DNA from: an uncultured Bacteroidales bacterium
GTDB taxonomy: Bacteria; Bacteroidota; Bacteroidia; Bacteroidales; FEN-979
Direction: 5' to 3'
DNA: 64,000 nt
Assembly: GCA_903837605.1 (NCBI GenBank)
Contig: CAILVF010000041.1
Location: 75,524-139,523, forward strand
Shown here: piece after piece, positions 54,442 through 63,822 of the stretch
How positions within the stretch are numbered: position 1 is the first letter of the stretch
Layout of the letters: every line of letters begins with the position of its first letter
Program-made: the position numbers and the translations under genes
Notes under the pieces: model-generated
Database searches by the model: none
Told to the model about the DNA's origin: nothing
The model's input: the letters and a program-made list of their open reading frames with translations, nothing else

Positions 54442-56253
54442 ATGAAGAAAATTCTTTACCCTGTTTTTCTGGCTTTTGTCATCATGTTCTGGGTGGCAGG
54501 TACAATACAAGTTCATGCTTATCCATCCGGAGCGCCTTCAGGCAGGGCCGGAGGACCAGCTGAAGGTGGTGCCACCTGTTATGGCGGTGGCTGTCATTCG
54601 GGTACGGCCCAGACTGTGAGCGGATTTATCACAACCAATATTCCTGCCTCGGGCTATGTGGCGGGTTCCACGTACAATATTACCGTATCATTTACTGGTT
54701 CAGGGGGAAAGGGATTTGAACTTTCTCCCCAGGATGTTACCGGGAACCAGATCGGCACACTTGTTGCTGGTTCAGGAAGTCACCTTGTTGGCGGAACAAA
54801 ATACTGCACACAGAGTTCCAAACAATCAAGTTCCACTGCTTTATGGACTTTCCAGTGGGTTGCTCCTGCAACTGCCGGTAGTGGCACATTGAGTTTTTAT
54901 GGTGCATTCGCCATCACAACAGGAACAACTAAAAAAGAATACATCACAGTGAATGAGGATGCGGCCCAGCCACTTGCCGTAGTTGCATCTGCCAATCCGA
55001 CGACCCTCCTTTCCGGGACGGCTTCCCAGCTTAATGCAGCTGCGACCGGTGGAAGCGGAAGTTATACATACAGCTGGACTTCGAATCCACCGGGGTTTAC
55101 CGGCACCCTTCAGAACCCGGTAGTTTCACCAACTGTAACAACAACTTATACGGTCCATGTCAATGACGGGACGAACACTGTATCGGGTAGCGCAACGGTG
55201 ACTGTGATCCCGGCCAACCTACAGGTCGTTGTATCGGCAAGCCCGGGCACAGTGAACCAGGGACAAGCTTCCCAGCTTAATGCAGCGCCAACGGGAGGGT
55301 CGGGATCTTATACCTACTCATGGGTTTCTAATCCGGCCGGTTTTACTTCAAGTATTGCGAATCCAACGGTTACACCCACGGTCACAACCCAATATTCCTG
55401 CACTGTGAATGACGGGTATCAGAACTCAAGCGGAACGGCAACGGTCACTGTAACAGCCATGCCTCTCGCTGTGACGGCCAACGCAATGCCTCCCAATATC
55501 TGCAGCGGGAATCCCACCCAGCTGACAGCAGTAGCAAGCGGCGGCTCAGGGAATTACAATTTTACATGGACCTCTGTTCCCCCCGGATTTACCTCAACAG
55601 AGCAAAATCCCCAGGCTACACCGGTTGTGAATACAAAATATTTCGTCGTTCTGAACGACGGGGTGAACAGCATAAATGATTCTGTTGCTGTCACCGTACA
55701 GGCTGCCCCGGCAGTTTCTGCAGGTAATGATACCATCGCCTGTCTGGTTGACACCCAGGTCCCGCTCTACGGTTCTGCTTCCAATGCCTCATCGGTACTA
55801 TGGACCACTTCAGGTGACGGAACCTTCAGCAGCACTACCACTGCCCAGTCGATCTATCACCCGGGAACCAACGACAAGGCAAATTTCAGTGTGAATCTTA
55901 CTCTTACTGCAAACGGGATATCTCCATGCAATGTGCCTGTAAACGATGTCAAGCACATCCAGTTTGTGGTATGCGACGGGGTCTCCTCAATCAACGGCAG
56001 TGAATTGTCGTTTTCGTTCTGGCCCAATCCCACTGCCGGGAGGCTTACGCTTAACCTGGAGAGGAGCTCTGCCGGCCCGATCAGTCTGCAAATCTCAGAT
56101 CTTACAGGCAACATACGTTACCGGGAGCAACTCGGCCTGCAGGATCTCTCCATCACCCGGACCCTGAACCTGGAAACACTTCCGGCAGGGGTTTATGTGG
56201 TAAAAATCGAATGCGGCAATTCGGCCAGGGTGCAGAAACTGGTGATATTGTAA
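54442..56253 (+). CDS. secreted T9SS protein with choice-of-anchor V domain and three Ig/PKD-like repeats
   Basis: A 603-residue protein. Signal peptide (about 1-25), then a reelin-like choice-of-anchor V domain (about 28-170) starting with SGAPSGRAGGPAEGGATC and a heme-c-like CX4CH motif CYGGGCH. Three Ig/PKD-like repeats of about 88 residues (GGSGSYTYSWTSNPPGF type) follow, a further domain, and a T9SS type A domain (SFWPNPTAGRLTLNL, LETLPAGVYVVKI). The start at 54442 is chosen because the signal peptide MKKILYPVFLAFVIMFW begins there. Surface-located, possibly heme-carrying; function unknown. Confidence 0.85.
   Translation: MKKILYPVFLAFVIMFWVAGTIQVHAYPSGAPSGRAGGPAEGGATCYGGGCHSGTAQTVSGFITTNIPASGYVAGSTYNITVSFTGSGGKGFELSPQDVTGNQIGTLVAGSGSHLVGGTKYCTQSSKQSSSTALWTFQWVAPATAGSGTLSFYGAFAITTGTTKKEYITVNEDAAQPLAVVASANPTTLLSGTASQLNAAATGGSGSYTYSWTSNPPGFTGTLQNPVVSPTVTTTYTVHVNDGTNTVSGSATVTVIPANLQVVVSASPGTVNQGQASQLNAAPTGGSGSYTYSWVSNPAGFTSSIANPTVTPTVTTQYSCTVNDGYQNSSGTATVTVTAMPLAVTANAMPPNICSGNPTQLTAVASGGSGNYNFTWTSVPPGFTSTEQNPQATPVVNTKYFVVLNDGVNSINDSVAVTVQAAPAVSAGNDTIACLVDTQVPLYGSASNASSVLWTTSGDGTFSSTTTAQSIYHPGTNDKANFSVNLTLTANGISPCNVPVNDVKHIQFVVCDGVSSINGSELSFSFWPNPTAGRLTLNLERSSAGPISLQISDLTGNIRYREQLGLQDLSITRTLNLETLPAGVYVVKIECGNSARVQKLVIL
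55023..55285 (+). repeat. repeated DNA segment within Ig/PKD-like modules
   Basis: GCTTCCCAGCTTAATGCAGC occurs in module one (from about 55021) and again exactly in module two (from about 55266). The modules are otherwise similar but not identical, pointing to a fairly recent internal duplication. Confidence 0.65.
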
Positions 56254-56272
56254 CAAAGGGAATCATTAAAAT

Positions 56273-56309
56273 AAAAGCCGGCCGGGATCTTTTCCCGGCC
56301 GGCTTTTTT
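56273..56309. terminator. strong intrinsic terminator
   Basis: GC-rich stem GCCGGCCGGGA / TCCCGGCCGGC with A and T tails, just after the T9SS protein gene. Confidence 0.92.
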
Positions 56310-56354
56310 GTATTTTTGAGATCCTGATATAAAAAACAATTAAAATATTTTCCC

Positions 56355-57332
56355 ATGACCCTGATACTGAACAGAAGCGAAGTCGCCTCGGTGCTTACCA
56401 TGAAAGACTGCATGGCTGTTGTTGAACAGGCCTTCAGAGAACTGTCGGAAGGCACGGCTGTTCTCCCGCTCCGCACTGCAATAACACCTCCGGGAGGGCT
56501 TTCATTATACATGCCGGCTTACCTGAAACAGATGGGAGCTCTGGCATGCAAAGTCGTCACAGTTTACAAGGATAACCCTTCAAAACACAATTTGCCGACC
56601 ACGATCGGCAAGGTCCTGCTCCAGGATCCCGAAACGGGTAATGTCATATGCATTATGGACGGCGGATATCTCACTGCGGTACGCACAGGCGCTGCCAGCG
56701 GTGTGGCCACCCAATACCTTGCCAGGAAACAGGATGGGCAGGTTGCAGGGATCTTCGGCGCCGGGGTACAGGCAAAGATGCAGCTCTGGGCTCTGGCTGA
56801 AGCCCGGAACCTTTCAAAAGCCATGGTCTTCGACTTATCGGAAGAGGCCGTTACCAGGTTCATTGCCGAAATGGGGCCCAAACTCGATCTTGAGATCCTG
56901 CGCGCCGTTACACCCGGTGAAATGATGAAGGCCGATATCATCGTAACGGCTACTTCTTCGGCAAACCCTGTCTTCGACGGGAATCTGGTGAAAGAAGGGG
57001 CCCATATCAACGGCATCGGCAGCCATACCCCCAATGCGAGGGAACTCGACACGGCTATTGTGAAACGCTCGAAATTCATCGGAGACTCTTATGAAGCCTG
57101 TTTTAAGGAAGCCGGCGACATCATGATACCAGTAAATGCAGGTGAGATCCCTAAGGAACATTTTCATGCCGAATTGGGGGAACTGATCACGGGGAAAAAA
57201 CCAGGAAGGACGAACGACAATGAGATCACCCTGTTCAAATCGAACGGCCTCGCCATACAGGATGCCGCTACAGCCAGGCTGGTGTATGAAAGGGCTCTTG
57301 CCGCCGGGATAGGACTAAATGTGGAGATATAA
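56355..57332 (+). CDS. ornithine cyclodeaminase / mu-crystallin family dehydrogenase
   Basis: A 325-residue cytoplasmic enzyme with an N-terminal dimerisation domain and a Rossmann fold whose dinucleotide loop is GIFGAGVQAKMQLWAL. CKVVTVYKDNPSKHNLPTTIG and MDGGYLTAVRTGAASGVA are conserved family motifs around the active site. Family members include ornithine cyclodeaminase, alanine dehydrogenase and ketimine reductase. The sequence alone does not separate these. It is followed on the same strand, after 36 bases, by an exported esterase. Confidence 0.9.
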   Translation: MTLILNRSEVASVLTMKDCMAVVEQAFRELSEGTAVLPLRTAITPPGGLSLYMPAYLKQMGALACKVVTVYKDNPSKHNLPTTIGKVLLQDPETGNVICIMDGGYLTAVRTGAASGVATQYLARKQDGQVAGIFGAGVQAKMQLWALAEARNLSKAMVFDLSEEAVTRFIAEMGPKLDLEILRAVTPGEMMKADIIVTATSSANPVFDGNLVKEGAHINGIGSHTPNARELDTAIVKRSKFIGDSYEACFKEAGDIMIPVNAGEIPKEHFHAELGELITGKKPGRTNDNEITLFKSNGLAIQDAATARLVYERALAAGIGLNVEI

Positions 57333-57368
57333 CATCCGCAAACATTAATAATTCATAAAAATCATATC

Positions 57369-58100
57369 ATGAGACAATTTCTCTTATTCCCTGTCCTGCT
57401 CCTTTTTGCAGTATCAGTTTCAGTACCGGCCTTTTCCCAGTCTTCGGCAAAACATTTTACAAAAACCAGGGTTGTGGAATTGAATTACCTGCTGTACCTG
57501 CCTCCTGCTTATGCTACCGACACCCATTCAACATTTCCCCTGATCCTCTTCCTTCACGGAAGCGGGGAATCGGGCAGCGACCTCAACCAGGTAAAGAACA
57601 ACGGGATACCGAAGCTGATTGCCGAGGGAAAGGATTTTCCTTTCGTAGTGGTCAGTCCCCAAAACCCTTCGTCGGACGTATCATGGGATACAAAGTCCCT
57701 GAAAATGCTGCTCGACGAGGTAATTTCCACTTACCGCATCGATACAAACCGCCTGTATCTTACCGGGCTCAGCATGGGCGGATGGGGCACCTGGGACATG
57801 CAGTTCAGGTACCAGGACTTGTTTGCTGCAATAGCGCCGGTTTGCGGGTTCTTTGATTATATCCTCGAGGATGATTATAAACCGGTGCCCGTATGGATTT
57901 TTCACGGAGCCAAAGACGATGTGGTGCCTGTTAACCGGGCGGTGGAGATGTTCCAGGCTGTGAGGAAGCACGGAGGGGAAGTGAAAATTACCATATACCC
58001 CGAGGCCAATCATAATGCATGGACCGAGACTTACAACAATCCGGAATTGTACACATGGTTCCTGAAGCATTCAAAAAACAGTAAAACGGAAAGCAATTGA
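57369..58100 (+). CDS. exported alpha/beta hydrolase (esterase/peptidase-like)
   Basis: A 243-residue protein with a signal peptide (ending VSVPAFSQ). The alpha/beta hydrolase triad is visible: Ser in TGLSMGGWGTW, Asp in FHGAKDDVVPV and His in EANHNAWTE. LILFLHGSGESGSDL gives the oxyanion region. It resembles the small exported phospholipase/carboxylesterase and polyhydroxybutyrate-depolymerase-like proteins common in Bacteroidota. The substrate is unknown. Confidence 0.88.
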   Translation: MRQFLLFPVLLLFAVSVSVPAFSQSSAKHFTKTRVVELNYLLYLPPAYATDTHSTFPLILFLHGSGESGSDLNQVKNNGIPKLIAEGKDFPFVVVSPQNPSSDVSWDTKSLKMLLDEVISTYRIDTNRLYLTGLSMGGWGTWDMQFRYQDLFAAIAPVCGFFDYILEDDYKPVPVWIFHGAKDDVVPVNRAVEMFQAVRKHGGEVKITIYPEANHNAWTETYNNPELYTWFLKHSKNSKTESN

Positions 58101-58118
58101 TGTTGCGCATGGCCGGGA

Positions 58119-58775
58119 TCAGTATGCGGCCAAGGGAGTAGCAGTGATATAGATGCGTTTCATCAGCTTCCCGAAGAGCAGGGCATCATACCACATATAA
58201 TAAAACCTTTGGGCATTGAACCAGTCGATGCCGTCGTTGTGGTCGTCGTGGCGGTCGTACGGATCGGCGAAAATAATCACATCGTCCATTAAATCTTCGG
58301 TGTTGCGAGTGTCATAGCCAATGGCAAGCACCCAATGCCCGCCCCAGTCACTCCATTCGACCAGGGTAGGAATATTTTTTGCGAGGTTACTGCGGATGAG
58401 TCCGAGACTGCCTCCTTCACCTGATGTTACCTTAAACCCTTTAGCCTGGAGCCAGTCAGCCATCTGCTGAAGATTGGTCCCGGTGGTGGTACTGGTCCCC
58501 ATTTCCCTGGCAATCGTCATTTCATCCCCGCTACGCCCGTAATATTGAAGAAGGGTAAGAACCGCGGCAGGACCGCAGGTATACTCGGTGGTTTGCTGGT
58601 AGCTGTTTACAGGCAGATAAGTAAAGCCCGGCCTTGGAATTTTAGCACTTACATCGAGAACATAATACCGGCTCGAGGCGGATTCGGGGCTTGAATTATA
58701 AGAAGCCTCCTTTTTATTGCAGGCGGTGAAAGAAATCAGCATTGATGCCGTGAAGACAAGAACAATTGTTTTCAT
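58119..58775 (-). CDS. C39-like papain-fold peptidase lipoprotein
   Basis: A 218-residue lipoprotein (signal ending in SFTAC). Peptidase C39-like fold with the catalytic Cys in QTTEYTCGPAAVLTLLQYYG, His in GGHWVLAIGYD and Asp in FADPYD. C39 domains usually cleave double-glycine leader peptides inside ABC exporters, but stand-alone, secreted versions like this are proteases or amidases of unknown target. It is transcribed from a strong promoter overlapping the divergent flavodoxin/ferredoxin gene. Confidence 0.88.
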   Translation of the reverse strand: MKTIVLVFTASMLISFTACNKKEASYNSSPESASSRYYVLDVSAKIPRPGFTYLPVNSYQQTTEYTCGPAAVLTLLQYYGRSGDEMTIAREMGTSTTTGTNLQQMADWLQAKGFKVTSGEGGSLGLIRSNLAKNIPTLVEWSDWGGHWVLAIGYDTRNTEDLMDDVIIFADPYDRHDDHNDGIDWFNAQRFYYMWYDALLFGKLMKRIYITATPLAAY

Positions 58776-58793
58776 TTTTTATCTTTGCCATAA

Positions 58794-58824
58794 CAAAACT
58801 AATAAAAATATTCTTGCCCGCAAA
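58794..58824 (-). promoter_or_regulatory. promoter of the C39-like peptidase gene
   Basis: On the minus strand TTTG (58824-58821), a 19-base spacer and TAGTTTTG (58801-58794) match the Bacteroidota promoter closely. It lies over the 5' end of the divergent gene; the plus-strand element TATCTTTG at 58780-58787 is nearby. Confidence 0.65.
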
Positions 58825-59881
58825 GATCAGCCGTCTTATACTTTACTACTTCTCCGGCACAGGCAATGCCCGTAATGTGGCTGGCTGGTTTGCCCAGGAA
58901 GCGCAATCGCGCGGCATCCCGGTTGAGGTTACAGATATTGCTGCCATCGACAGGAAGCATATCGGGCCGTTTCCTGAAGGAGCCATGATAGGCTTTGTAT
59001 CGCCTACCCATGGCTTTAATTACCCGCCGGTAAGCATGTATTTTATTTTCAGGTTTCCACGCTCCCGTGGGAACCGGGTATTCCTGATGAACACAAGGGC
59101 AGGGCTGAAGCTTTCAAAGTGGTTTGTCCCAGGGCTGAGCGGGCTCGCCCTGTGGTTAGCGGCCATCGTTCTGCTGCTTAAGGGATACAGCATAGCTGGC
59201 CTGAGATCCATCGACCTGCCCTCAAACTGGATTTCCTTCCATCCCGGGGTTAAGGAGAATGTTGTAGAATCTATATACGGGCACTGTAAACAGATCACCC
59301 GGACTTTTGCTTCTAAAATCCTTGACGGGAAGAAAGTCTATACAGCCTTTCGCGATATCATACAGGATATCCTGATAAGCCCCGTAAGCATAGGGTATTT
59401 TTTCATGGGCCGTTTTTTACTTGCAAAGACATTTTATGCCAATGAGAATTGCGATAAATGCGACATCTGCATAGACAATTGTCCGATAAAAGCCATTCTC
59501 ACCGTCGACAAGCGCCCGTTCTGGTCCTACCGCTGTGAAAGCTGCATGAAATGCATGAACAACTGCCCGAAAAGGGCTATTGACACCGCTCATGGCTACA
59601 TCACAGGGGTCATGATCCTGATCAATATGGTGATCCTTGTCCTGTTCTGGAAATGGGTGGCGACCTTTATCACCATCCCTCAACACGGCTGGGTCCAGGT
59701 TCTTGTCACTTTTGCACGATGGGGCATGACTTTTATTTCCCTGGTGGTTTTCTACCGCCTGTACCATTACCTTCTGCGGGTCCCATTGATCAGGGAACTT
59801 TTTTATTATACTTCACTGACCCGTCTCAGGGCCTGGAGGCGATACAAGCCGTCGAAGAAAATGATCTCACAGCTGCCCTGA
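58814..59881 (+). CDS. membrane protein with flavodoxin-like and 2[4Fe-4S] ferredoxin domains (EFR1 type)
   Basis: About 355 residues. N-terminal flavodoxin-like domain (LILYYFSGTGNARNVA, the FMN phosphate loop), then two [4Fe-4S] motifs CDKCDICIDNCP and CESCMKCMNNCP, between and after which lie hydrophobic segments (LALWLAAIVLLLKGY, MILINMVILVLFW, FISLVVFYRLYHYLL). It probably moves electrons at the inner membrane. The start is not ATG: TTG codons at 58766 and 58814 are available. I prefer 58814, since TATCTTTG at 58780-58787 is a likely -7 element and the family usually starts just before the flavodoxin loop. Confidence 0.85.
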   Translation: MPAKISRLILYYFSGTGNARNVAGWFAQEAQSRGIPVEVTDIAAIDRKHIGPFPEGAMIGFVSPTHGFNYPPVSMYFIFRFPRSRGNRVFLMNTRAGLKLSKWFVPGLSGLALWLAAIVLLLKGYSIAGLRSIDLPSNWISFHPGVKENVVESIYGHCKQITRTFASKILDGKKVYTAFRDIIQDILISPVSIGYFFMGRFLLAKTFYANENCDKCDICIDNCPIKAILTVDKRPFWSYRCESCMKCMNNCPKRAIDTAHGYITGVMILINMVILVLFWKWVATFITIPQHGWVQVLVTFARWGMTFISLVVFYRLYHYLLRVPLIRELFYYTSLTRLRAWRRYKPSKKMISQLP

Positions 59882-59935
59882 GCTTATTCCTGCTGACCGA
59901 AAGAATATGAAAAGAAGGAGAGGTTACGGAAGTGA

Positions 59936-60604
59936 TCAGTCCCTGACACAGCGAACCGAATTGCCGCATTGTTTCAGGCTGGTATGGAGCCAGAGGTCGT
60001 CGCTGTTGCATGCAAGGCTGCGTATCCTGGCAAAATTGACTTCGCTTTCGTTGGAGCACCACCAATGGCCTATCACCCTGATTCCCTGAAATGAATCAAC
60101 TTCACGGGAACCTCCCGGCAGTGCATCGAATCCCGTTAAATTGTTCCCGTTGCAATCATCGCCTTCATTTCCCCAGCCGGTGGTGCTCTTCATGCCTTTG
60201 CCGGGCCTGTCGCCTTCGGTGGGGATATGGGTAAATACCAGCCACTCCATGTCGGCGGGGATATGCCAGCCTTTGGGGGCCAGACCCCTTTTATCATTTA
60301 CCGCAAACCAGTTATACAATTTACCGTATTTGTGGCCGTTCAGGGCACTGAAGTCATAATAACACCAGCAACCGGTGCGGCTTTCGCAATAACGGTCCCA
60401 TTCTGCGGCTGTTTTAGCCTCAGGTATCGCATCCCCGTTACTGTAATGTGCAGTATTAAGGTTCTCGGCCATCCATACCTTGTTGGCAATGACCAGGGTG
60501 CTATAGTTATTCCCTTCCCTGTCCCTCATCATCCCCTGGGATCTTGCAGGGCCCTGGCCGATGAGTAAGCATAACATAAAAAGACAGGCTGAAAGTCTTT
60601 TCAT
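59936..60604 (-). CDS. FISUMP-domain exported protein
   Basis: A 222-residue protein with a signal peptide (MKRLSACLFMLCLLIGQGPARSQ). The rest is a Fibrobacter-succinogenes-major-paralogous domain: ANKVWMAENLNTAHYSNGD, YGKLYNWFAVNDKRGLAPKGWHIP, FDALPGGSRE, HWWCSNE and NSVRCVRD. These are secreted C-type-lectin-like beta domains, very common in Bacteroidota surface proteins, of unknown function. The start at 60604 is chosen because the signal peptide begins there. Confidence 0.9.
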   Translation of the reverse strand: MKRLSACLFMLCLLIGQGPARSQGMMRDREGNNYSTLVIANKVWMAENLNTAHYSNGDAIPEAKTAAEWDRYCESRTGCWCYYDFSALNGHKYGKLYNWFAVNDKRGLAPKGWHIPADMEWLVFTHIPTEGDRPGKGMKSTTGWGNEGDDCNGNNLTGFDALPGGSREVDSFQGIRVIGHWWCSNESEVNFARIRSLACNSDDLWLHTSLKQCGNSVRCVRD

Positions 60605-60711
60605 TTTAAACTGATTTAAAGCGAAGATAAATATTTTTACCAAAATCGAATTAAACATTTTTTATTTTGAAAATCAGGAATTTGTAACTTAGCAATTAAG
60701 AATTATCCCTC

Positions 60712-61392
60712 TTGGCAGCTTATTACGACACATCCTTATCTGCGCTGCGGCTGAAAAAATGTTACGACATTGCGCCTTCCCGCATCAGGCAATACCTGCA
60801 GGCTGAAATTGATTTTGTGCTGAAAAAGATAAGCCGCAAGGATGTCGTACTGGATCTCGGCTGCGGCTACGGACGCATAATCCCGCATTTGTCAAAGAAG
60901 GCAAAATATGTTCACGGGATCGACACTTCGATGCCAAGTTTGCAGCTTGCCAGGGAGTTGCTGAAGAATGTCCAGCATCATTTTCTTCAGCACATGAACG
61001 CCACGAAACTGGCATACAGCGCAAACACCATGGATATTGTACTATGTCTCCAGAACGGTATTTCCGCTTTCAATTCCGACCAGAGGGCCCTGGTCAAAGA
61101 GGCAGTAAGGGTGACCAAGCCGGGAGGATCTGCCATTTTCTCAACCTATTCTGAGAAATTCTGGGATCACAGGCTAAAGTGGTTTGAACTTCAGTCGAAA
61201 AACGGGCTGATAGGCGAGATCGACCCTGAAAAGACCAGGAACGGCAATATAGTTTGCAAGGATGGTTTTTGTGCGTCAACCATCAGTCCGAAAAAATTTC
61301 TCGAGCATACGCGCTGGATACGCGGGATTAAAGTTGCAGTGAAGGAAGTGGATGATTCCTGTCTGTTTTTTATCATCCGTAAAATGAAATAG
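60712..61392 (+). CDS. class I SAM-dependent methyltransferase
   Basis: A 226-residue cytoplasmic enzyme with the Rossmann-like motif I VVLDLGCGYGRIIPHL, post-I HGIDTSMPSLQLA, and motifs around MDIVLCLQNGISAF and TKPGGSAIFSTYSEKFWDH. It should transfer a methyl group from S-adenosylmethionine; the acceptor is unknown. The start is TTG at 60712: upstream in frame a TAA occurs at 60697 and no ATG is available near the N-terminus. It is convergent with pbpC, 17 bases apart. Confidence 0.9.
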   Translation: MAAYYDTSLSALRLKKCYDIAPSRIRQYLQAEIDFVLKKISRKDVVLDLGCGYGRIIPHLSKKAKYVHGIDTSMPSLQLARELLKNVQHHFLQHMNATKLAYSANTMDIVLCLQNGISAFNSDQRALVKEAVRVTKPGGSAIFSTYSEKFWDHRLKWFELQSKNGLIGEIDPEKTRNGNIVCKDGFCASTISPKKFLEHTRWIRGIKVAVKEVDDSCLFFIIRKMK

Positions 61393-61409
61393 GGATTTCT
61401 CCCGGCAGT

Positions 61410-63809
61410 TTATTTATTTTTCCCCAAAGTCGCTGTATTTTTCTCTTTTGTAAGTATCTCAAACCCTATGCTGATGGATTCCCCGCTCTGGTCGACCAGG
61501 GTGAGGCGGTGAAACCCCCTTTCGGGCGAGAGGGCCATCTGGTGGGACTGCTTTGTTGAACCAAGGAACTGGTCATCAAGGTGCCAGTGGATAGTTGCAT
61601 CCGGGTTATGGTGGGCGGCTTTAAAAACGGTGCTTCCGGTTTTCCCGTCCAGGTCGACCGGCACATAGATCGTACTCCCGTCCTTAGGATAGATAAGGTC
61701 CATATTGCGGTTGGCGGTATTCTGTGCACAGTCCTTGCGGAAGGGGGGAAGCATCCTGTAGAAAGGGTTTTTAGTACGGAAGTACCATTCCTGAACCGGG
61801 GGGAGAACGAACCAGGATACATGCTGCATGTTATCGGTGGATTCGCACCCGGAGTTTACCTGGTATTGCCCTGTTTTATCAAGGTGGATAAGCTGGTGAA
61901 AAGGGCAGGCTGCGGTCCTGGTCCCGTTTTTCTGCACCCAGGCTGAATCTTTGAATTCACATATGGAGGAAGCCCTGTAACCGCTGTAGCGGCATACAGG
62001 GATTTTAACCATCTCCTCAACGGGCATACGGAACCAGGTGGTGGCCGGAAGCGATTTAAAGATATCGAAGAGAATGGGGGCGGCAACACCTATGCCGGTC
62101 AGCCCGGGCCTTCCTTCCCCCGAAGCGTTCCCGACCCATACCGCGACCACGTATTCCGGAGTAACACCAACCGACCATGCATCGCGGTTACCGAAGCTGG
62201 TCCCGGTTTTCCAGGCGATCTTGTGGGAGGACGAAAACTGCTGCCATTGGGCTTCCTCGTCGGGACGGGCGACTTCCACCATAGCTTCAAAGGTCAGCCA
62301 TATGGAAGCTGCGTCGTACCAGGAGGAATGGCTGTCATACGACACGTTCTCATTTCCGTTCCCCGCCATGAGAAGAGGCGGATGAAAATCAGCCTTGTTA
62401 TACCCCGGATGTTCCGGGGAGAAATGGTTCAGGCTGCGTGCCATGGAAGCATACATGCCGGCCAGGTCCCACAGCTTCGCTTCCGCCCCTCCCAGGATGA
62501 TCGCAAGTCCATAGTGGTCGGCAGGTTTGGTGAGGGTGGTCAGCCCGATGTTTTTCAAAAGGTTGTAAAAAGGAGTATAACCGAATGTTTGCAGCATTTT
62601 CACAGCAGGGATGTTCAGGGATCTGGATAAGGCCCGTTTGGCCGGCACAGCCCCGTCGTATGTGAGGTTGTAATTCTCGGGGATGAAACCCCCGATCTGC
62701 ACCGGGATATCCGGGATAAGGGTGTTCGGGAGGATAAGGGCATCATTGAGCATTGCAGCATAAAGGAAGGGTTTCATAATGCTTCCTGTGCTGCGGGGGG
62801 AAGCGATAACATCCACATCGTTCCCGTAATCGGTTTTTCCCGTTCGCCTCAGGTTCCCGGCATAGGCCAGCACATTCCCTGTATTTACCTCCACAACAAC
62901 AGCTGCGGCATTATGGATTTCGTTGGCGGCAAGCTGTATCCCATGCAGTTCAAGGATGTTGTTGACCCTCACCTGCAAACCCCCGTCGAGAGTGGTCAGG
63001 ATTTTCTCCCCTTTGTGCCCTTCCTTTATAAGCCTCACAAGCATATGGGGCGCCAGGGTTGGAAGGGGATAGGGCTTTAACGGCAGGGGCTCGCTTTTCG
63101 CAAGTTCGCAGGTGCTGAGGTCAATTTTCCCCTGGTACCACAGCCTGTCGAGCAGGCGGTTCCGTTTTACCAGAAGGTCCCTGGGGTTCCTCCCGGGGTA
63201 GATCAGGCCGGGGCTGTTTGGCAGAACGGCCAGGGCTGCAGCTTCGGCCCATGAAAGCCTGTTTGCGCTTACCCCGAAATATCTCCATGACGCGGCCTCA
63301 AGACCGATCACATTGCCCCCGAAGGGTGCATGGGAAGCATATAGCCTGAGGATTTCCTTCTTGGAATGGGTAAGTTCCATGAGAAACGCCAGGCTTACTT
63401 CTATGGCTTTTTCGAGGTAGTTGCGTTCCCTGTTCTTTCTTGCCAGCCTGATCACCTGCATGCTTATCGTGCTTCCCCCGCTGATTATCTTATGGTGCCT
63501 GAAATTGAGGGACACGGCCCGTATCATGGCCGCCGGGTTGAACCCGGGATGGTACCGGAACCACTGGTCTTCATAGCAGATGATGGCTTTTCTGAATTTC
63601 TCAGGCACTTCGCTGCTTTCGGGGAACCTCCATTGCTGGTCGGCCGAGATCCTTGCCCCCAGCAGCCGCATTTCACGGTCATAAGCCACCGTGGATGCGG
63701 GGTCATTGAACAAATGGCGGGGCCATGCGATAAGCAGCAGGAAATACAGCAGCAAAACCGGGGCAAACCAGTAATACCACTTCCATGAAGAGAAGATCCG
63801 CCACTTCAT
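61410..63809 (-). CDS. pbpC: penicillin-binding protein 1C
   Basis: A 799-residue bifunctional peptidoglycan synthase. One membrane helix (about 13-31), glycosyltransferase GT51 (about 60-235) with EDQWFRYHPGFNP and GGSTISMQVIRLARK, transpeptidase with SxxK in RSTGSIMKPFLYA and KTGTS in IAWKTGTSFGNRDA, and the PBP1C-type C-terminal beta domain (about 705-790). GTG at 63812 and ATG at 63809 both fit the start; I use ATG. It follows the alpha-2-macroglobulin gene by 13 bases, the pairing known from Escherichia coli pbpC-yfhM. Confidence 0.95.
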   Translation of the reverse strand: MKWRIFSSWKWYYWFAPVLLLYFLLLIAWPRHLFNDPASTVAYDREMRLLGARISADQQWRFPESSEVPEKFRKAIICYEDQWFRYHPGFNPAAMIRAVSLNFRHHKIISGGSTISMQVIRLARKNRERNYLEKAIEVSLAFLMELTHSKKEILRLYASHAPFGGNVIGLEAASWRYFGVSANRLSWAEAAALAVLPNSPGLIYPGRNPRDLLVKRNRLLDRLWYQGKIDLSTCELAKSEPLPLKPYPLPTLAPHMLVRLIKEGHKGEKILTTLDGGLQVRVNNILELHGIQLAANEIHNAAAVVVEVNTGNVLAYAGNLRRTGKTDYGNDVDVIASPRSTGSIMKPFLYAAMLNDALILPNTLIPDIPVQIGGFIPENYNLTYDGAVPAKRALSRSLNIPAVKMLQTFGYTPFYNLLKNIGLTTLTKPADHYGLAIILGGAEAKLWDLAGMYASMARSLNHFSPEHPGYNKADFHPPLLMAGNGNENVSYDSHSSWYDAASIWLTFEAMVEVARPDEEAQWQQFSSSHKIAWKTGTSFGNRDAWSVGVTPEYVVAVWVGNASGEGRPGLTGIGVAAPILFDIFKSLPATTWFRMPVEEMVKIPVCRYSGYRASSICEFKDSAWVQKNGTRTAACPFHQLIHLDKTGQYQVNSGCESTDNMQHVSWFVLPPVQEWYFRTKNPFYRMLPPFRKDCAQNTANRNMDLIYPKDGSTIYVPVDLDGKTGSTVFKAAHHNPDATIHWHLDDQFLGSTKQSHQMALSPERGFHRLTLVDQSGESISIGFEILTKEKNTATLGKNK

Positions 63810-63822
63810 CACCCGGCCGTCT

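Noticed and set aside
54960-55700. Possible CRISPR-like regular repeats
   Set aside because: The repeats are about 260 bases apart, imperfect, and in frame within tandem Ig/PKD-like protein domains.
56564-57079. 171-residue open frame on the minus strand
   Set aside because: Antisense to the ornithine cyclodeaminase family gene; composition typical of reverse-strand shadows.
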